Notes: a model not told the origin generated them from the sequence alone. Positions 1 through 8,131 are shown, counted from the stretch's first letter. The stretch: 10,829 nucleotides of DNA from Fidelibacterota bacterium (GCA_002718285.1 PBAR01000001.1:106083-116911); one strand, 5' to 3'. A program made the numbers and translations.

Positions 1-912
1 ATTGATTTAATAAACCAGCTAAAATATCAGCTCATGAATAACAATATGGAAAAAAATGGACAATTAGGTAAATGGATGATGCGCAATACATCGAGCATAC
101 AGGTTAACTATGATATTTCAAGTGAAAAAGATCTTGAAGAAATGGTATTTATCGCAGACTGTCTCCATCCTATATGCGCGTATTTGTTTTCCAATAGTCC
201 ATTTAAAAATAAAAAATTAACAGGTCTAAAAAATATAAGAAATATAATCTGGGAAAATACTGATAAATCCAGAAGTGGTAATTTAATGGATCATGGAATA
301 AAGTCTCCCCAAAACCTCTTGGACTCATATATTAAATATATTATGAATGTTCCAGGTATTTTTCAGTTAAATACTAATGGGAATATAGAGGACACAAATC
401 AAACATTGGGCCAGAGACTAAACGAATTAAACAATTTAGGTATTCTTAAAACAGATGATATCCAAGCGGCTCTCCACCAGATATTTACTAATGTTCGTCT
501 AAAAAATCTTGTTGAAATTCGTGGTGCTGATCGACCTCCGAAAGGTTATGAAATGGCACCAGTCGCGTTTTGGACAGGATTATTAACAGAAAAATCTGTA
601 AGAGAAGAAATTTTATCTATTATTATAAAATGGTCAATAAGTGACCGAAATAAATTAAATAAAGCTGCTAATAGTTTGGATTCTTCGCAAACGGGACCTG
701 ATGATAGATCTTATGGTTATTGGAATAAATGGATCGGTGAAATGGCTATAAAAGGTTTAAACTTAAGGGGCTATAATGAATCGCACCTATTTAAAAATTA
801 TTTTAATATTGTTTTAAAAAATGGACCATTGGGAATTCAAACACAGAATGCATTTAAAGTATGTGATAAAACATTTAATCATTTTATTATTAAACCTGAA
901 ATATGCATATAA
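1..912 (+). CDS. gshA: Glutamate-cysteine ligase, GCS2/plant-type (5'-truncated by window edge)
   Basis: This gene probably makes gamma-glutamylcysteine from glutamate and cysteine with ATP, the first step of glutathione or related thiol synthesis, in the cytoplasm. The frame is open from base 1, so the start lies outside the window. The ATG at 34 is internal, because family similarity already covers the residues around it. The visible 303 residues match the C-terminal two thirds of plant/proteobacterial-type enzymes. An MMRNTSSIQVNYD segment (codons 26-38) corresponds to the family's RTxxVQVNxDF block. It is followed by ANSPF-like, IWxxTDxxRxG-like, YxxYxxxVP-like and VRLKxxxEIRGAD blocks (the last ends near codon 177). 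Full-length relatives have about 430-500 residues, so the N-terminal catalytic part is missing only because of the window boundary. The EgtA branch (ergothioneine synthesis) shares this fold, but the QVNxD and RGAD context reads closer to GshA. It lies 6 bases before sdhC, so co-transcription is plausible. Confidence 0.85.
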   Translation: MDLINQLKYQLMNNNMEKNGQLGKWMMRNTSSIQVNYDISSEKDLEEMVFIADCLHPICAYLFSNSPFKNKKLTGLKNIRNIIWENTDKSRSGNLMDHGIKSPQNLLDSYIKYIMNVPGIFQLNTNGNIEDTNQTLGQRLNELNNLGILKTDDIQAALHQIFTNVRLKNLVEIRGADRPPKGYEMAPVAFWTGLLTEKSVREEILSIIIKWSISDRNKLNKAANSLDSSQTGPDDRSYGYWNKWIGEMAIKGLNLRGYNESHLFKNYFNIVLKNGPLGIQTQNAFKVCDKTFNHFIIKPEICI

Positions 913-918
913 TCTTTA

Positions 919-1605
919 ATGAATTATTATTTCACATCTAATATATTTAGAAAAACACTGGCTTCTTTATCTGGATTATTTTTAGTTACTTTCTTATTTG
1001 GGCATCTGACTGGGAATCTTCAATTATTAATACCTGGTATAAAGGGACAAACACAATTTAATAAATACGCATTTTTTATGACTACAAATCCATTTGTTAA
1101 AATATTATCAATTTTAACATATACATCAATAATATTGCATGTTGTAGTCACTATTTATCTGGAATTAAAATCAAGGCTTGCAAGGCCTATAGGGTATTTG
1201 GTTTCTAATAATAGTTTAAATAGCACTTGGAGTTCAAGAAATATGCCTCTTCTAGGTGCGATATTGTTAATATTTATTATTATTCACTTGAAGAGCTTTT
1301 GGTATGAGATGCATTTTGGTAAAATGCCTTATCAAATTTTAAGTGATGGAACAAAAATAAAAGATCTACATACAATAACGGTTTCAGCATTTAAAAATCC
1401 AATTTATACTTTATTCTATGCTTTTAGTATGGTAGTACTTGCATTGCATTTAAATCATGGTGTTTTATCTGCATTGCAGACGGTAGGGTTAAAAACTCAA
1501 CGCTTTAATATAGTTTTTAAATATATATCTTCAGTTATTACTTTGTTTATACCAGCTTTATTTGCTTTGATACCAATCTATATTTATATAAAGAATTTTA
1601 AATAA
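919..1605 (+). CDS. sdhC: Succinate dehydrogenase cytochrome b558 membrane anchor subunit
   Basis: This is the membrane anchor of succinate:quinone oxidoreductase, which holds haem b and the quinone site in the inner membrane. The 228 residues show five hydrophobic segments (about 15-37, 61-81, 108-128, 162-185 and 201-225), the layout of the single-subunit, di-haem (B-type) anchor of Bacillus, Wolinella and Bacteroidota. Histidines inside or at the ends of these helices (H29, H74, H123 and H177 or H180) are good candidates for the four axial haem ligands. The segment LALHLNHGVLSALQTVGL is typical of the b558 family. No separate sdhD is present, as expected for this type. The ATG at 919 lies 6 bases after the preceding stop with no Shine-Dalgarno sequence. 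sdhA follows after 45 bases. Such enzymes usually work with menaquinone, but the sequence alone does not prove which quinone is used. Confidence 0.93.
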   Translation: MNYYFTSNIFRKTLASLSGLFLVTFLFGHLTGNLQLLIPGIKGQTQFNKYAFFMTTNPFVKILSILTYTSIILHVVVTIYLELKSRLARPIGYLVSNNSLNSTWSSRNMPLLGAILLIFIIIHLKSFWYEMHFGKMPYQILSDGTKIKDLHTITVSAFKNPIYTLFYAFSMVVLALHLNHGVLSALQTVGLKTQRFNIVFKYISSVITLFIPALFALIPIYIYIKNFK

Positions 1606-1650
1606 TATTTTGGCATATGAACTCATTAAAAATAGGAATATTTTTTATCA

Positions 1651-3567
1651 ATGAAACTCAATAGTGGCATACCAGGTGGTCCGCTTCAAAATAAATGGGC
1701 CAATTATATATCAAATATACCTCTTGTCAGTCCTTCAAATAAAAGAAGAATAGAAATTATTGTTATTGGAACTGGTCTTGCGGGAGCGTCAGCATCCTCA
1801 TCATTGGCAGAGATGGGTTATAAAGTGAAAGCATTTTGTTTTCAAGATAGTCCAAGGAGAGCACATTCAATAGCGGCTCAGGGAGGAATAAATGCAGCTA
1901 AAAACTATCAAAATGATGGAGATTCTATATATCGTCTTTTTTATGATACTATAAAAGGTGGAGATTATCGTTCCCGTGAAGCAAATGTATACCGCTTAGC
2001 AGAAGTTAGTGTAAATATAATTGATCAGTGCGTTGCCCAAGGTGTCCCATTTGCTCGTGAATATGGGGGGACCTTAGATAATAGATCGTTTGGTGGTGTT
2101 CAGGTTTCCAGGACATTTTATGCAAGAGGACAAACTGGGCAACAACTTTTATTAGGAGCATATAGTTCTTTGAGTAGGCAGATTTACAAACAGAATGTGA
2201 AAATGTATAACCGTCATGAGATGTTAGATATAGTCAAAATTGATGGAAAAGCAAGAGGGGTTATAGCTAGAAATTTGTTAACAGGAGAATATCAACGCCA
2301 TTTTGGACATGCAGTAGTTTTAGCGACTGGTGGATATGGAAATGTTTATTATTTATCTACAAATGCAATGGGAAGTAATGTAACAGCGATTTGGAAAGCG
2401 TATAAAAAAGGAGCAGTATTTTCTAATCCATGCTTCACTCAGATTCATCCAACTTGTATACCTGTTTCTGGTGAATATCAATCGAAATTGACATTAATGT
2501 CGGAATCTCTTCGTAATGATGGGCGTATTTGGGTACCCAAGAAAAAAAAAGATAATCGTCCACCAGAAAAAATACCTGAAGAAGAAAGAGACTATTATCT
2601 AGAACGTAGGTATCCTGCATTTGGAAATTTAGTTCCTAGAGATGTTGCTTCTAGAGCAGCAAAAGAAAGATGTGATGAAGGATATGGTGTTGGGCCGACT
2701 GGATTAGCAGTTTACCTTGATTTTGAAGATGCTATTAATAGGCTCGGGAAAGAAATTATTTCAGCTAGATATGGAAATCTTTTTGCAATGTATGAAAAAA
2801 TAACTGGAGATAATCCCTATAAAATGCCAATGCGTATATTTCCCGCAGTACATTATACAATGGGTGGGTTATGGGTTGATTATGATCTTATGACTACAAT
2901 CCCAGGACTATATGCAATTGGTGAATGTAATTTTTCTGATCATGGTGCAAATCGTCTGGGGGCATCCGCACTAATGCAAGGCTTAGCAGATGGATATTTT
3001 GTATTACCATATACAATAGGAAAATATCTTTCAAAAGATATCAGAACAAAACCGATAGATACTGAACACGATGCATTTAGAAAAGCAGAGAATAATGTAA
3101 AAGAAAGAAATAATAAATTTATTAAAAACAATGGTAATCGATCAGTAGAAAGTTTTCATAGAGATCTTGGTAAAATTGTCTGGGATCATTGTGGTATGTC
3201 AAGAAATCGATCTAATCTCATCCAGGCTATTGAAGATATAAAAAGCTTGAAAGATGATTTTTGGAGAAATATAAAAGTCCCTGGAAATGAAAATACTTTT
3301 AATCCAGAACTTGAAAAAGCTGGACGCGTAGCTGACTTTTTTGAGCTTGGTGAATTAATGATGATAGATGCTCTAGAAAGAGAAGAGTCCTGCGGCGGTC
3401 ATTTTAGAGAGGAACATCAAACTCCCGAAGGTGAAGCATTACGAGATGATGAGAATTTCACATTTTCTTCAAATTGGGAATTTAAAGGGCCCGATTCCTC
3501 TCCAGTTTTGCATAAAGAAGATTTAAATTTTGAAACAGTTAAACCAACACAGAGAAGTTATAAATAA
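1651..3567 (+). CDS. sdhA: Succinate dehydrogenase flavoprotein subunit
   Basis: This is the catalytic subunit that oxidises succinate to fumarate (or the reverse) using covalently bound FAD on the cytoplasmic face of the membrane. The 638 residues are normal for the long, Bacteroidota-like SdhA branch. A Rossmann dinucleotide motif, [11 protein letters not shown], lies at residues 38-48. H72 in [12 protein letters not shown] is the expected site of covalent FAD attachment. Substrate and catalytic residues are in place: H266 (QIHPT), R330 (PRDVASR, the likely proton-shuttle arginine), H401 (HYTMGG) and R435 (GANRLG). E425 in [18 protein letters not shown] contacts FAD in relatives. The C-terminal helical domain carries HCGMSRN (513-519) and ends with the [13 protein letters not shown] block seen in this branch. 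No disruption is visible. A weak AGGA lies 13 bases before the start. The gene is followed by sdhB after one base. Confidence 0.97.
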   Translation: MKLNSGIPGGPLQNKWANYISNIPLVSPSNKRRIEIIVIGTGLAGASASSSLAEMGYKVKAFCFQDSPRRAHSIAAQGGINAAKNYQNDGDSIYRLFYDTIKGGDYRSREANVYRLAEVSVNIIDQCVAQGVPFAREYGGTLDNRSFGGVQVSRTFYARGQTGQQLLLGAYSSLSRQIYKQNVKMYNRHEMLDIVKIDGKARGVIARNLLTGEYQRHFGHAVVLATGGYGNVYYLSTNAMGSNVTAIWKAYKKGAVFSNPCFTQIHPTCIPVSGEYQSKLTLMSESLRNDGRIWVPKKKKDNRPPEKIPEEERDYYLERRYPAFGNLVPRDVASRAAKERCDEGYGVGPTGLAVYLDFEDAINRLGKEIISARYGNLFAMYEKITGDNPYKMPMRIFPAVHYTMGGLWVDYDLMTTIPGLYAIGECNFSDHGANRLGASALMQGLADGYFVLPYTIGKYLSKDIRTKPIDTEHDAFRKAENNVKERNNKFIKNNGNRSVESFHRDLGKIVWDHCGMSRNRSNLIQAIEDIKSLKDDFWRNIKVPGNENTFNPELEKAGRVADFFELGELMMIDALEREESCGGHFREEHQTPEGEALRDDENFTFSSNWEFKGPDSSPVLHKEDLNFETVKPTQRSYK

Positions 3568-3568
3568 T

Positions 3569-4321
3569 ATGACTGAATTAAGTTTAACACTTAAAATATG
3601 GAGACAAAAATCTTCACATGAAAATGGAGGTTTTAAAACCTATGAGATTAATGGGCTTAATACTCATATGTCATTTTTAGAGGTATTAGATATTCTAAAT
3701 GAACAATTAGTAAACGATGATAAGGATCCAGTTTCATTTGACCATGATTGTAGAGAGGGGATATGTGGTATGTGCTCCATGGTAATAAATGGGCGTTCTC
3801 ACGGTCCTATAAAAGGAACAACAACGTGCCAACTACACATGAGGCATTTTAATAATGGTGATACGATTACGATAGAACCATGGAGAGCCAAAGCTTTTCC
3901 TGTAGTGAAAGATTTAGTTGTGGACAGATCATCGTTCGATAGAATAATACAGGCGGGAGGCTATGTATCTGTAAATACAGGGAGTGCGCCAGATGGAAAT
4001 GCTATTCCCATCCCAAAAGACGTTGCGGAAAAAGCATTTGATGCTGCTGCCTGCATTGGATGCGGAGCATGTGTTGCATCATGCAAAAATGCATCAGCAA
4101 GCTTATTTGTGTCAGCAAAAATATCTCAACTTTCATTATTGCCTCAGGGGAAACCTGAAAGAGAAAAAAGAGTATTAAATATGGTTTCAAAAATGGATGA
4201 TGAAGGATTTGGACATTGTACTAATACTGGCGCATGTGAATCAGAATGCCCAAAGGAAATTTCTGTTGAGTGTATTCGTAATATGAATTGGGAATATCAT
4301 AGAGCGAATTTGAAAAGCTGA
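3569..4321 (+). CDS. sdhB: Succinate dehydrogenase iron-sulfur subunit
   Basis: This subunit carries electrons from the SdhA flavin to quinone through three iron-sulfur clusters. I chose the ATG at 3569, giving 250 residues, one base after the sdhA stop. The in-frame ATG at 3530 would add 13 residues encoded inside the sdhA tail and would precede the first beta strand of the ferredoxin fold for no reason. The plant-ferredoxin-type [2Fe-2S] ligands are C61, C66, C69 and C87 (CREGICGMC then TTTC). C162, C165 and C168 plus C227 should hold the [4Fe-4S] cluster. C172, C217 and C223 should hold the [3Fe-4S] cluster. All eleven cysteines are present. The first motif reads [15 protein letters not shown] with no proline after the last cysteine, a form common in Bacteroidota-like SdhB. 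An AGAGAAG at 3551-3557 may help initiation. This is the last gene of the operon and converges on tonB across 59 bases. Confidence 0.95.
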   Translation: MTELSLTLKIWRQKSSHENGGFKTYEINGLNTHMSFLEVLDILNEQLVNDDKDPVSFDHDCREGICGMCSMVINGRSHGPIKGTTTCQLHMRHFNNGDTITIEPWRAKAFPVVKDLVVDRSSFDRIIQAGGYVSVNTGSAPDGNAIPIPKDVAEKAFDAAACIGCGACVASCKNASASLFVSAKISQLSLLPQGKPEREKRVLNMVSKMDDEGFGHCTNTGACESECPKEISVECIRNMNWEYHRANLKS

Positions 4322-4380
4322 TATTTGAAAAATAATTAAAAAAAGTTTAAATCTGGGCAGGATAGGTATTTACTAAAAAA

Positions 4381-4995
4381 TCATTTTAATCTAAAGTTTA
4401 CTGGGATTGAAATCCAGACACCCACAGCTCGTTCTCTTTGTTTTGCTGGGCGAAATCTAGTTTTCCTAATTGCTTCCATTGCTGCTTCGTCAAGCCCTGT
4501 GTTAGGAACACCTTTAAGAATTAAAGTTTCTTTTACACGACCTTTTTTATCAATGAAAGCTTGCACAACAACGACACCTTCTATTCCAGCTTCTTGAGCA
4601 ATTTCAGGGTAAGTTGGTCTAATTGGAGACAAAGCTTGAGGAGGATCATCGTAAGGTATAAAAACAACTTTTGGTCCTGATGGCGGCGGCGGCGGAGCAT
4701 CTAAATTAGAGAAATCATCAAAATCTAATTCATCTAATGTTAAATCATCTGCAATATCTTCATCATCCGATGGAACTGGTATAGATGGGCGTGTAGGTGG
4801 AGGAGTATTATCAATCTGCTGGGTTTGTGGTATATCTATATTTTCAATAATAATTTGATCAACATCATCAAACTCAACAGTTGCTAAAAAACGTGGGAAC
4901 AAAACAAACATGATAATAACTAAAATAATTCCCAGCAATCCACCCGACCTTACATTTACAGGATAGGTATTATGGAGAGAATTTATTTTTTTCAT
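4381..4995 (-). CDS. tonB: TonB-like energy transducer
   Basis: This protein spans the periplasm and passes energy from the ExbB-ExbD motor to outer-membrane receptors. The 204 residues have a short cytoplasmic start, one membrane helix at about 18-36, a linker and a TonB C-terminal domain at about 122-204. The domain contains RPTYPEIAQEAGIEGVVVV, a DKKGRV turn, LDEAAMEAIRKTRFRPAKQ and a final strand VWISIPVNFRL, all typical of the family. The linker is proline-rich (TPPPTRPSIPVP, then PPPPP at 101-105) and strongly acidic between 77 and 99, rather than the Pro-Lys/Pro-Glu repeats of E. coli TonB. The helix contains no histidine where E. coli TonB has H20. The start overlaps the exbD stop by one base (TAATG), so translation is probably coupled. 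No TonB-dependent receptor is in the window, so the cargo is unknown. A role in another envelope motor cannot be excluded. Confidence 0.88.
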   Translation of the reverse strand: MKKINSLHNTYPVNVRSGGLLGIILVIIMFVLFPRFLATVEFDDVDQIIIENIDIPQTQQIDNTPPPTRPSIPVPSDDEDIADDLTLDELDFDDFSNLDAPPPPPSGPKVVFIPYDDPPQALSPIRPTYPEIAQEAGIEGVVVVQAFIDKKGRVKETLILKGVPNTGLDEAAMEAIRKTRFRPAKQRERAVGVWISIPVNFRLK

Positions 4996-5405
4996 TAGTT
5001 TACTAGAGTTTTTGTAGAATAATTTAGCTTTAAGGCATCTGCATCCCTTAATTTTTCATGAATGCTAGAAACCTGTTCCATTTTGGCTTCTTCATCTGCC
5101 TTTAATGAAACAACGATTTGTGGATCAGCAACTCTTTTATCATACATTACTTTAGAAATATCTTCAATAGCAAAAAGTCTATCATCAATTGATATAAGTC
5201 CATCCTTTGAAACCCATATGTGGGATGTATGCCTTTTTGATTTTAATTTTTCTATCCTTTTCGCTTTAGGAAGATTTACAGGCAGGCCAGAATATTCACG
5301 TAAAACGGTAGTAACCATAAAAAATATCAATAGCATAAAAATAATATCTGGCATAGAAGCAGTTGGTATTTCAGACGATAACTTTGTTTTTCGGGAAAAT
5401 TTCAT
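4995..5405 (-). CDS. exbD: ExbD/TolR-family proton channel subunit (second copy)
   Basis: This is an inner-membrane motor subunit that forms the proton-carrying rotor or core with ExbB. The 136 residues start with a short basic cytoplasmic segment and SEIPTASMPDIIFMLLIFFMVTT. In this segment D20 corresponds to the essential membrane aspartate of ExbD (D25 in E. coli). One membrane helix (about 19-37) is followed by LPVNLPKAK and a periplasmic alpha/beta domain. It is a clear paralogue of the preceding gene, sharing the IPT-S-M-DI block and the helix, but its periplasmic domain is quite different in sequence. It overlaps the neighbouring genes by one base at both ends (TAATG junctions at 5403-5407 and 4993-4997), which implies coupled translation. 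A pair of divergent ExbD proteins may form the heterodimer that sits inside the ExbB ring. Confidence 0.92.
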   Translation of the reverse strand: MKFSRKTKLSSEIPTASMPDIIFMLLIFFMVTTVLREYSGLPVNLPKAKRIEKLKSKRHTSHIWVSKDGLISIDDRLFAIEDISKVMYDKRVADPQIVVSLKADEEAKMEQVSSIHEKLRDADALKLNYSTKTLVN

Positions 5406-5806
5406 TATTCACTATTTGCTATAGAGATTCGCTTAGCATCAGCCATTTTCAGTTGATCAATCACTCTGATATAGTCTGTATATGCTGTTTTGGGATGAGA
5501 TTTGACTGATACAATTAATTTATCATTTTCTCGTAATTTTCGACCAACAATTCTACTAATTTGTTCGACTGGTGTCGGTTCTTCATCTAATAAAACCTTC
5601 CCTCTGGAATTGATCAAGCAATTTAATATATTCTCTTTTCTTATTTCAATTTCTACATCTCCAGCGGGGGGTAATACAATTCCAAGGCCTTTGTCCGTAT
5701 CTATGGTGGTAGTTACTAGAAAAAAAATAAGCAACAAGAATGCAATATCAGCCATAGATGATGTAGGAATTTCTCCACCTTTAAATCTGCGTATTTTTTT
5801 AGCCAT
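5405..5806 (-). CDS. exbD: ExbD/TolR-family proton channel subunit (first copy)
   Basis: This is the first of two tandem ExbD subunits of the TonB-linked motor in the inner membrane. The 133 residues begin with a basic stretch, MAKKIRRFKG, then GEIPTSSMADIAFLLLIFFLVTTT with the essential-type aspartate at D20. After the helix (about 19-38) come GIVLPPAGD and a periplasmic domain with a standard ExbD pattern (NSRGKVLLDEEPTPVEQI, LIVSVKSHPKTAYTDYIRVIDQLKMADAKRISIA). It looks closer to the family consensus than the second copy does. It begins 15 bases after the exbB stop without a recognisable Shine-Dalgarno sequence. It ends in a TAATG overlap with the second exbD. Confidence 0.93.
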   Translation of the reverse strand: MAKKIRRFKGGEIPTSSMADIAFLLLIFFLVTTTIDTDKGLGIVLPPAGDVEIEIRKENILNCLINSRGKVLLDEEPTPVEQISRIVGRKLRENDKLIVSVKSHPKTAYTDYIRVIDQLKMADAKRISIANSE

Positions 5807-5821
5807 AAATGAATAGCTAAG

Positions 5822-6436
5822 CTATTTTATTGCTTCTGCTTCGGATAGATAATCTATAATATTTACAGACTGTTCTTCCATTTCTAGGATAAGTTTATCA
5901 ATTCGTGAAACAAAAAGATTTTGAAATGTCTGAATAATCATAGCTACAACTAAACCAAATGCTGTAGTAAGCAATGCTTGAGATATGCCCCCAGCTACAA
6001 CTGCGGGAGAAATATCATTAGCTGCTTTTATAGCATCAAATGCACTTATCATACCAATTACCGTACCAGTAAAACCTAACATTGGAGCTATGGTTATTAC
6101 TGTATTTAGCCAGATCATGTTTTTTTCTAGAAAAGCCATTTCAAGAGCTCCAGCATTTTGAATTGCTTTTTCTACTTCAGCTAAACCACGATGCATTCTT
6201 GATAATCCAGCATGAAATATTGCAGATACTGGCCCTTGTGTTTTTTCACAAAGATTTAAGGCTGCTTCTGTTCCATCATTATCAATCGCTTTTATTATAT
6301 CATCAAAGAATTTTTTGGCATCAATTCTAGACATCATCAGGGAATAAATCCTCTCCAGTGTGAATCCTAAGCCAAAAATAAGGGCCACCAGTATAGGCCA
6401 CATAAAGTTTCCACCATCATGAAAATATTGTACCAT
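5822..6436 (-). CDS. exbB: ExbB/TolQ/MotA-family proton channel protein
   Basis: This is the multi-helix inner-membrane channel subunit that, with ExbD, converts proton flow into movement of TonB. The 204 residues contain three hydrophobic segments (about 12-32, 109-131 and 146-172) with a cytoplasmic domain between the first two, as in the family. Family hallmarks are MLGFTGTVIGMISAF (119-133) and GGISQALLTTAFGLVVA (149-165). T125 and T158 match the two channel-facing threonines of E. coli ExbB (T148 and T181). Q153 lies where E. coli ExbB has the glutamate E176. The start is supported by an AGGGAG ribosome binding site seven bases upstream. It follows the protease gene after 55 bases and heads the exbB-exbD-exbD-tonB block. 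TolQ or another MotA/TolQ/ExbB relative is the alternative, but the adjacent tonB favours ExbB. Confidence 0.93.
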   Translation of the reverse strand: MVQYFHDGGNFMWPILVALIFGLGFTLERIYSLMMSRIDAKKFFDDIIKAIDNDGTEAALNLCEKTQGPVSAIFHAGLSRMHRGLAEVEKAIQNAGALEMAFLEKNMIWLNTVITIAPMLGFTGTVIGMISAFDAIKAANDISPAVVAGGISQALLTTAFGLVVAMIIQTFQNLFVSRIDKLILEMEEQSVNIIDYLSEAEAIK

Positions 6437-6443
6437 TTTGTCT

Positions 6444-6449
6444 CTCCCT
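6444..6449 (-). promoter_or_regulatory. Ribosome binding site of exbB (AGGGAG)
   Basis: Read on the - strand, AGGGAG lies seven bases before the exbB ATG. It is the only near-consensus Shine-Dalgarno sequence I found in front of any gene in the window. It fixes the exbB start and suggests that exbB is initiated independently rather than by coupling to the protease gene 55 bases upstream. Confidence 0.7.
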
Positions 6450-6491
6450 AATTAATTAATCTAAATATTTTTGTTTTAAATGGAAGCGAAT

Positions 6492-8105
6492 TTAATTCAA
6501 GGTTTTTATGAATGCATCTGCTTCGTGAAAATGTTTTAATGATTCTTGAACTTGGTTATCCATTTTTAATTTTATGCTAGCTGACTTATTTTTCCCCCAA
6601 GCAAATCCAGCAATTTCTCCCTTGATTTGATTGTGAAGGAATTTTATATCTGCAAGAAGAGAATCTTTGATATATACAATAGAATCTTTTTCCAAAAGAG
6701 AAAGAAAATCATCAAACACTTCTTCAGTTACTTCCCATGAATCTCTAAAAGAATCAAAAGAATTAAATTTATTTTTGTTTTTTGAAACATATTCTGAAGC
6801 AAAATTAAAAATAGGGCGTTTAGGATCCCGTAAAATTTTTTTTGTATCAATAGTAAACTTTTCTCGATATGGAATATAAATATCTGGTGTGATACCTCCC
6901 CCTCCATATACAATTCTCCCTGCTTTCGTTCTGTATTTTGGTCTTAGTTGTTTTAAACTATCAATCTTAGCTTCACGATCAGATGTATAAAGTTCACGAT
7001 AATAAGCTAACTCTTTTCCATCTTCGTAAGGTCGTTGTATTAATCGACCGCTGGGCGTATAATATCTTGCAATTGTTACACGTACAGCACCCCCACTATC
7101 TAGCGGTAATTGTCTTTGAACAAGTCCTTTCCCAAAGCTGGTTTCTCCAATTACTAATCCTCTATCAAGATCTTGTATTGCCCCTGAAACGATTTCACTG
7201 GCGCTTGCTGAACCTCGATTAATTAATACAATTAATGAAAAATCACTACTGCCATTTTCTGGTTTAGAAACGAAAACTTGATTTGATTCTCTGATTTTCC
7301 CCTTTGTGAATACAAGAGTATCTTGGGTAGTAATAAATTGATTTGAAATTGCAGCCGCCTGTTCAAGATAACCGCCGCTATTGCTTCTAAGGTCAAAAAC
7401 AAGGCGCTTCATTCCTTTTCTTTTAAGTTTTTCTAATGCACTAATTACTTCATCTTCCGTAGTCGCCGAAAATCTTCTTAAAGAAACGTAACCAGTTATA
7501 TTATCAATCATGGTAGATGCCCCGACACTGTATATAGGTATATCGTCACGGATAATTTTTACGTCAAATGGTTTTCCAGCGCCAAGACGGCTAATGGTAA
7601 TGATCACAGATGATCCTTTTTTACCCCTTAGCTTATTAAATACTTCTTCTTTTGTTATTTTGTACGCATCTTCACTATTAATAGCAATGATTTTATCCCC
7701 GGGCATTAGTCCTACAATATCTGATGGGCTATCGGGTACTGGAGAGATTACAGTTATGTATCCATTTAAAATATCAAATTCAATTCCAATTCCTTGAAAT
7801 TTCCCTCTAAACAGTTCATCAATATCGCCTTGTTCTTTAGCGGGTATATAAACTGAGTGTGGGTCCAATTCCTCCATAAGACCATGAAAAGCACCATCCA
7901 TTATTTTTTCCATATCAACGGTACCAAAATAAAAGTGATTTACATATGAAATTATTTGTTGAAGAGATCGTGTTTTATCTCTTAGTATTTTATAAATATT
8001 ATCATTATTTGGATAAATTTTTGGGGCAAATAGAAAAACACCTACTACAATTCCAAAAAGTGTTGATAGAAATAGCGGCCAAATTCGCCAGTAATTTTTA
8101 ATCAT
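6492..8105 (-). CDS. ctpA: S41-family carboxy-terminal processing protease (CtpA/Prc-like)
   Basis: This is a PDZ-containing serine protease that trims or degrades proteins from their C-terminal end in the periplasm. The 537 residues start with a membrane helix at about 8-28, which is an uncleaved anchor or signal peptide. Next come the S41 N-terminal region (MEELDPHSVYIPAKE, 77-91), a PDZ domain at about 100-185 with GIGIEF and GLMPGDKIIAINS, and the S41 catalytic core. The active site is complete: S301 in GSASASEIVSGA, K326 in SFGKGLVQ, and Q330, which match the Ser/Lys/Gln arrangement and spacing of CtpB (309/334/338). The core ends near GGGITPD (402-408). A further 125 or so residues form a helical C-terminal extension, as in many FCB-group S41 proteases. 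It lies between a predicted outer-membrane protein and exbB, so an envelope role is likely. Its substrate is not shown. Confidence 0.93.
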   Translation of the reverse strand: MIKNYWRIWPLFLSTLFGIVVGVFLFAPKIYPNNDNIYKILRDKTRSLQQIISYVNHFYFGTVDMEKIMDGAFHGLMEELDPHSVYIPAKEQGDIDELFRGKFQGIGIEFDILNGYITVISPVPDSPSDIVGLMPGDKIIAINSEDAYKITKEEVFNKLRGKKGSSVIITISRLGAGKPFDVKIIRDDIPIYSVGASTMIDNITGYVSLRRFSATTEDEVISALEKLKRKGMKRLVFDLRSNSGGYLEQAAAISNQFITTQDTLVFTKGKIRESNQVFVSKPENGSSDFSLIVLINRGSASASEIVSGAIQDLDRGLVIGETSFGKGLVQRQLPLDSGGAVRVTIARYYTPSGRLIQRPYEDGKELAYYRELYTSDREAKIDSLKQLRPKYRTKAGRIVYGGGGITPDIYIPYREKFTIDTKKILRDPKRPIFNFASEYVSKNKNKFNSFDSFRDSWEVTEEVFDDFLSLLEKDSIVYIKDSLLADIKFLHNQIKGEIAGFAWGKNKSASIKLKMDNQVQESLKHFHEADAFIKTLN

Positions 8106-8131
8106 TATTTTTTAAAGTAGTTTAAATGATT

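Noticed and set aside
34..36. ATG at 34 as the true start of the first gene.
   Set aside because: The frame is open to base 1, and the residues around this ATG already align with the interior of glutamate-cysteine ligases, so the gene is cut by the window edge.
2435..3131. Short - strand open frames inside sdhA.
   Set aside because: They are shadows of the strongly conserved sdhA coding sequence.
3530..3568. Upstream ATG at 3530 as the sdhB start.
   Set aside because: It would add 13 residues encoded within the sdhA tail. The ATG at 3569, one base after the sdhA stop, gives the usual SdhB N-terminus and length.
4322..4380. Possible bidirectional terminator between the convergent sdhB and tonB genes.
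   Set aside because: There is an A-run at 4338-4344 that reads as a T-run on the - strand. The only stem before it is a few A-T pairs with a bulge and a long loop, too weak to call.
4358..4971. The 13-base direct repeat CAGGATAGGTATT at 4358-4370 and 4959-4971, flanking tonB.
   Set aside because: One copy lies inside the tonB coding sequence. About one 13-base repeat is expected by chance in an AT-rich window of this size, and no other sign of insertion is present.
5062..5816. Open frames on the + strand opposite the two exbD genes (120 and 104 codons).
   Set aside because: They are antisense to well-supported exbD genes with intact family motifs, and their translations show no family features.
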